Positions 33,669 through 34,825 of a stretch of 34,825 bases of DNA are shown piece after piece. The stretch comes from Tardiphaga sp. (GTDB lineage: Bacteria > Pseudomonadota > Alphaproteobacteria > Rhizobiales > Xanthobacteraceae): the NCBI RefSeq assembly GCF_028290495.1, contig NZ_JAQGJT010000074.1, positions 1 to 34,825 of the forward strand, given 5' to 3'. Within the stretch, counting starts at the first letter, position 1. Each line of letters opens with the position of its first letter. The notes beneath the pieces were generated by a model, which searched no databases, was not told the DNA's origin, and saw only the letters and a list, made by a program, of their open reading frames with translations. The translations under genes and the position numbers were made by a program.

Positions 33669-34825
33669 ATGACCGCGACCAAACCGACTGCGCGCCCCAA
33701 CGTGCCGCATTTTTCCTCCGGTCCCTGCGCCAAGCGCCCCGGATGGACCCCCGAAAAACTCCATGACGCTACCCTCGGCCGTTCGCATCGCGCGAAGGTC
33801 GGCAAGGCCAAGCTCAAGCTTGCGATCGAGCTGACGCGCGAAGTGCTTGAAGTGCCGGCCGGCTACCGCATTGGGATCGTGCCTGCGTCCGATACCGGCG
33901 CTGTCGAAATGGCGCTGTGGTCGCTGCTTGGCCCGCGTCCCGTCACCACCATCGCCTGGGAATCCTTCGGCGAGGGCTGGGTCAGCGACATCGTCAAGGA
34001 ACTGAAGCTCAAGGACGTCACCAAGCTGCATGCCGGCTATGGCGAACTGCCCGACCTTTCGAAGGTCGATCCGAAGTCCGACGTGGTCTTCACCTGGAAC
34101 GGCACCACTTCCGGTGTGCGCGTGCCTAATGCCGACTGGATCAGCGCGACGCGCGAAGGCCTGACGATCTGCGACGCCACCTCGGCCGCGTTTGCGCAGA
34201 AGCTCGACTGGGCCAAGCTCGATGTCGTCACCTTCTCCTGGCAGAAGGCGCTTGGCGGCGAGGCCGCGCATGGCATGCTGGTGCTCTCGCCGCGGGCCGT
34301 TGCCCGCCTGGAAAGCTACACGCCTGCGTGGCCGCTGCCGAAGATCTTCCGCATGACCAAGGGCGGCAAGCTCAACGAAGGCATCTTCGAAGGCGAGACC
34401 ATCAACACGCCGTCGATGCTGTGCGTCGAGGATTACCTCGATGCGCTGGCATGGGCCAAGTCGGTCGGCGGTCTCAGCGCGCTGATCGCGCGCGCCGATG
34501 CCAACACCAAGGTGCTCGCCGACTGGAAGGCGAAGACGCCGTGGGTGGATTTCCTCGCCACGGACCCGTCGATCCGCTCCAACACCTCGGTGTGCATGAA
34601 GGTGATCGATCCCGCGATCACCGCGCTCTCTGCCGACGCTCAGGCCGACTTCGCCAAGAAGCTGGTCGCAGCAGTGGAGAAGGAAGGCGCCGGCTACGAC
34701 TTCGCGCACTACCGCGATGCGCCCGCGGGCCTTCGCATCTGGTGTGGGGCGACTGTCGAAGCCAAGGACGTCGAGATCCTGACGCAGTGGATCGACTGGG
34801 CTTTTGCATCGACCAAGGCCACGCT
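33669..34825 (+). CDS. serC: phosphoserine aminotransferase (3' end outside window)
   Basis: PLP enzyme converting 3-phosphohydroxypyruvate to phosphoserine in serine synthesis. About 385 codons are inside the window and the frame is open at the right edge; members of this subgroup are about 390 residues, so only the last few are missing. The subgroup (Methanosarcina/alphaproteobacterial type) is marked by [18 protein letters not shown] at the start. The PLP lysine is Lys193 in [18 protein letters not shown], and [12 protein letters not shown] and CDATSAA contribute to the cofactor pocket. In relatives serA commonly follows serC, so the next gene outside the window is probably serA. A paired-hairpin leader directly precedes the ATG. 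Confidence 0.95.
   Translation, partial: MTATKPTARPNVPHFSSGPCAKRPGWTPEKLHDATLGRSHRAKVGKAKLKLAIELTREVLEVPAGYRIGIVPASDTGAVEMALWSLLGPRPVTTIAWESFGEGWVSDIVKELKLKDVTKLHAGYGELPDLSKVDPKSDVVFTWNGTTSGVRVPNADWISATREGLTICDATSAAFAQKLDWAKLDVVTFSWQKALGGEAAHGMLVLSPRAVARLESYTPAWPLPKIFRMTKGGKLNEGIFEGETINTPSMLCVEDYLDALAWAKSVGGLSALIARADANTKVLADWKAKTPWVDFLATDPSIRSNTSVCMKVIDPAITALSADAQADFAKKLVAAVEKEGAGYDFAHYRDAPAGLRIWCGATVEAKDVEILTQWIDWAFASTKAT

Overview
This is a GC-rich (roughly 63-65 %, estimated by eye) chromosomal stretch from an alphaproteobacterium. It is most likely a member of the Bradyrhizobium / Rhodopseudomonas / Afipia group (Nitrobacteraceae). The signs are a UvrB with a long N-terminal extension, two DUF992 secreted proteins, Omp25/RopB-type outer-membrane barrels, a SerC of the Methanosarcina/alphaproteobacterial type behind a serC-leader-like hairpin pair, and several glutathione S-transferases. 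Genes are tightly packed on both strands. I see no tRNA, rRNA, CRISPR array, insertion sequence, integrase or phage gene. The region reads as core or slowly evolving accessory chromosome, not a mobile island. Genus and GC value are inferences from gene content.

Layout. 1-3.6 kb (minus): uvrB, truncated by the left edge, behind a multi-pass DUF2157-like membrane protein. 3.9-6.2 kb: a small membrane ORF, a secreted four-EF-hand protein, and a two-gene operon of a YfcG/YghU-type GST and a LigE-like GST. 6.3-8.0 kb: a diguanylate cyclase with two in-register sensor repeats, then a small Cys-rich CWC protein. 8.2-10.9 kb: a translationally coupled DUF1800-DUF1501 pair. 10.9-14.6 kb (mostly minus): a secreted glycine-rich protein, a small membrane protein, an aldo/keto reductase, a PlsC/OlsA acyltransferase and a membrane-anchored PAS protein. 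14.8-17.3 kb: a DUF486 membrane gene broken by one amber codon, a PQQ-type sugar dehydrogenase, a tiny membrane protein and a GST. 17.8-20.4 kb: aspartate aminotransferase and tandem DUF992 genes. 20.5-25.4 kb: an EF-G-like GTPase with an altered switch II, a P-loop kinase, a DUF1275 protein, aroE and a secreted DUF5666-like protein. 25.6-27.8 kb: an exported beta-carbonic anhydrase, an FMN-dependent lactate dehydrogenase family enzyme and a 55-residue conserved protein. 28-30.8 kb: glmM and a fosmidomycin-resistance-type MFS exporter. 31-33.5 kb: two outer-membrane beta-barrels and a fourth GST. 33.6 kb to the end: serC, missing only its last residues.

How the genes fit together. Most are housekeeping: DNA repair (uvrB), cell-wall precursor supply (glmM), aromatic, aspartate and serine amino acid synthesis (aroE, aatA, serC), envelope proteins, and redox or detoxification enzymes (four GSTs, AKR, LldD). 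I did not find a multi-gene defence, secretion or biosynthetic system that looks new. The observations most worth following are: the amber codon in an otherwise intact DUF486 gene; the EF-G paralogue with Ser at the catalytic-His position; the exact 160-residue sensor duplication in the diguanylate cyclase; possible remote kinship of three secreted proteins (two DUF992 and the product at 10910-11350); a perfect 14-bp inverted repeat abutting the carbonic anhydrase ribosome site; a hairpin covering the only good Shine-Dalgarno upstream of the MFS gene; and the serC leader. Family names come from recognition of sequence motifs without any search.
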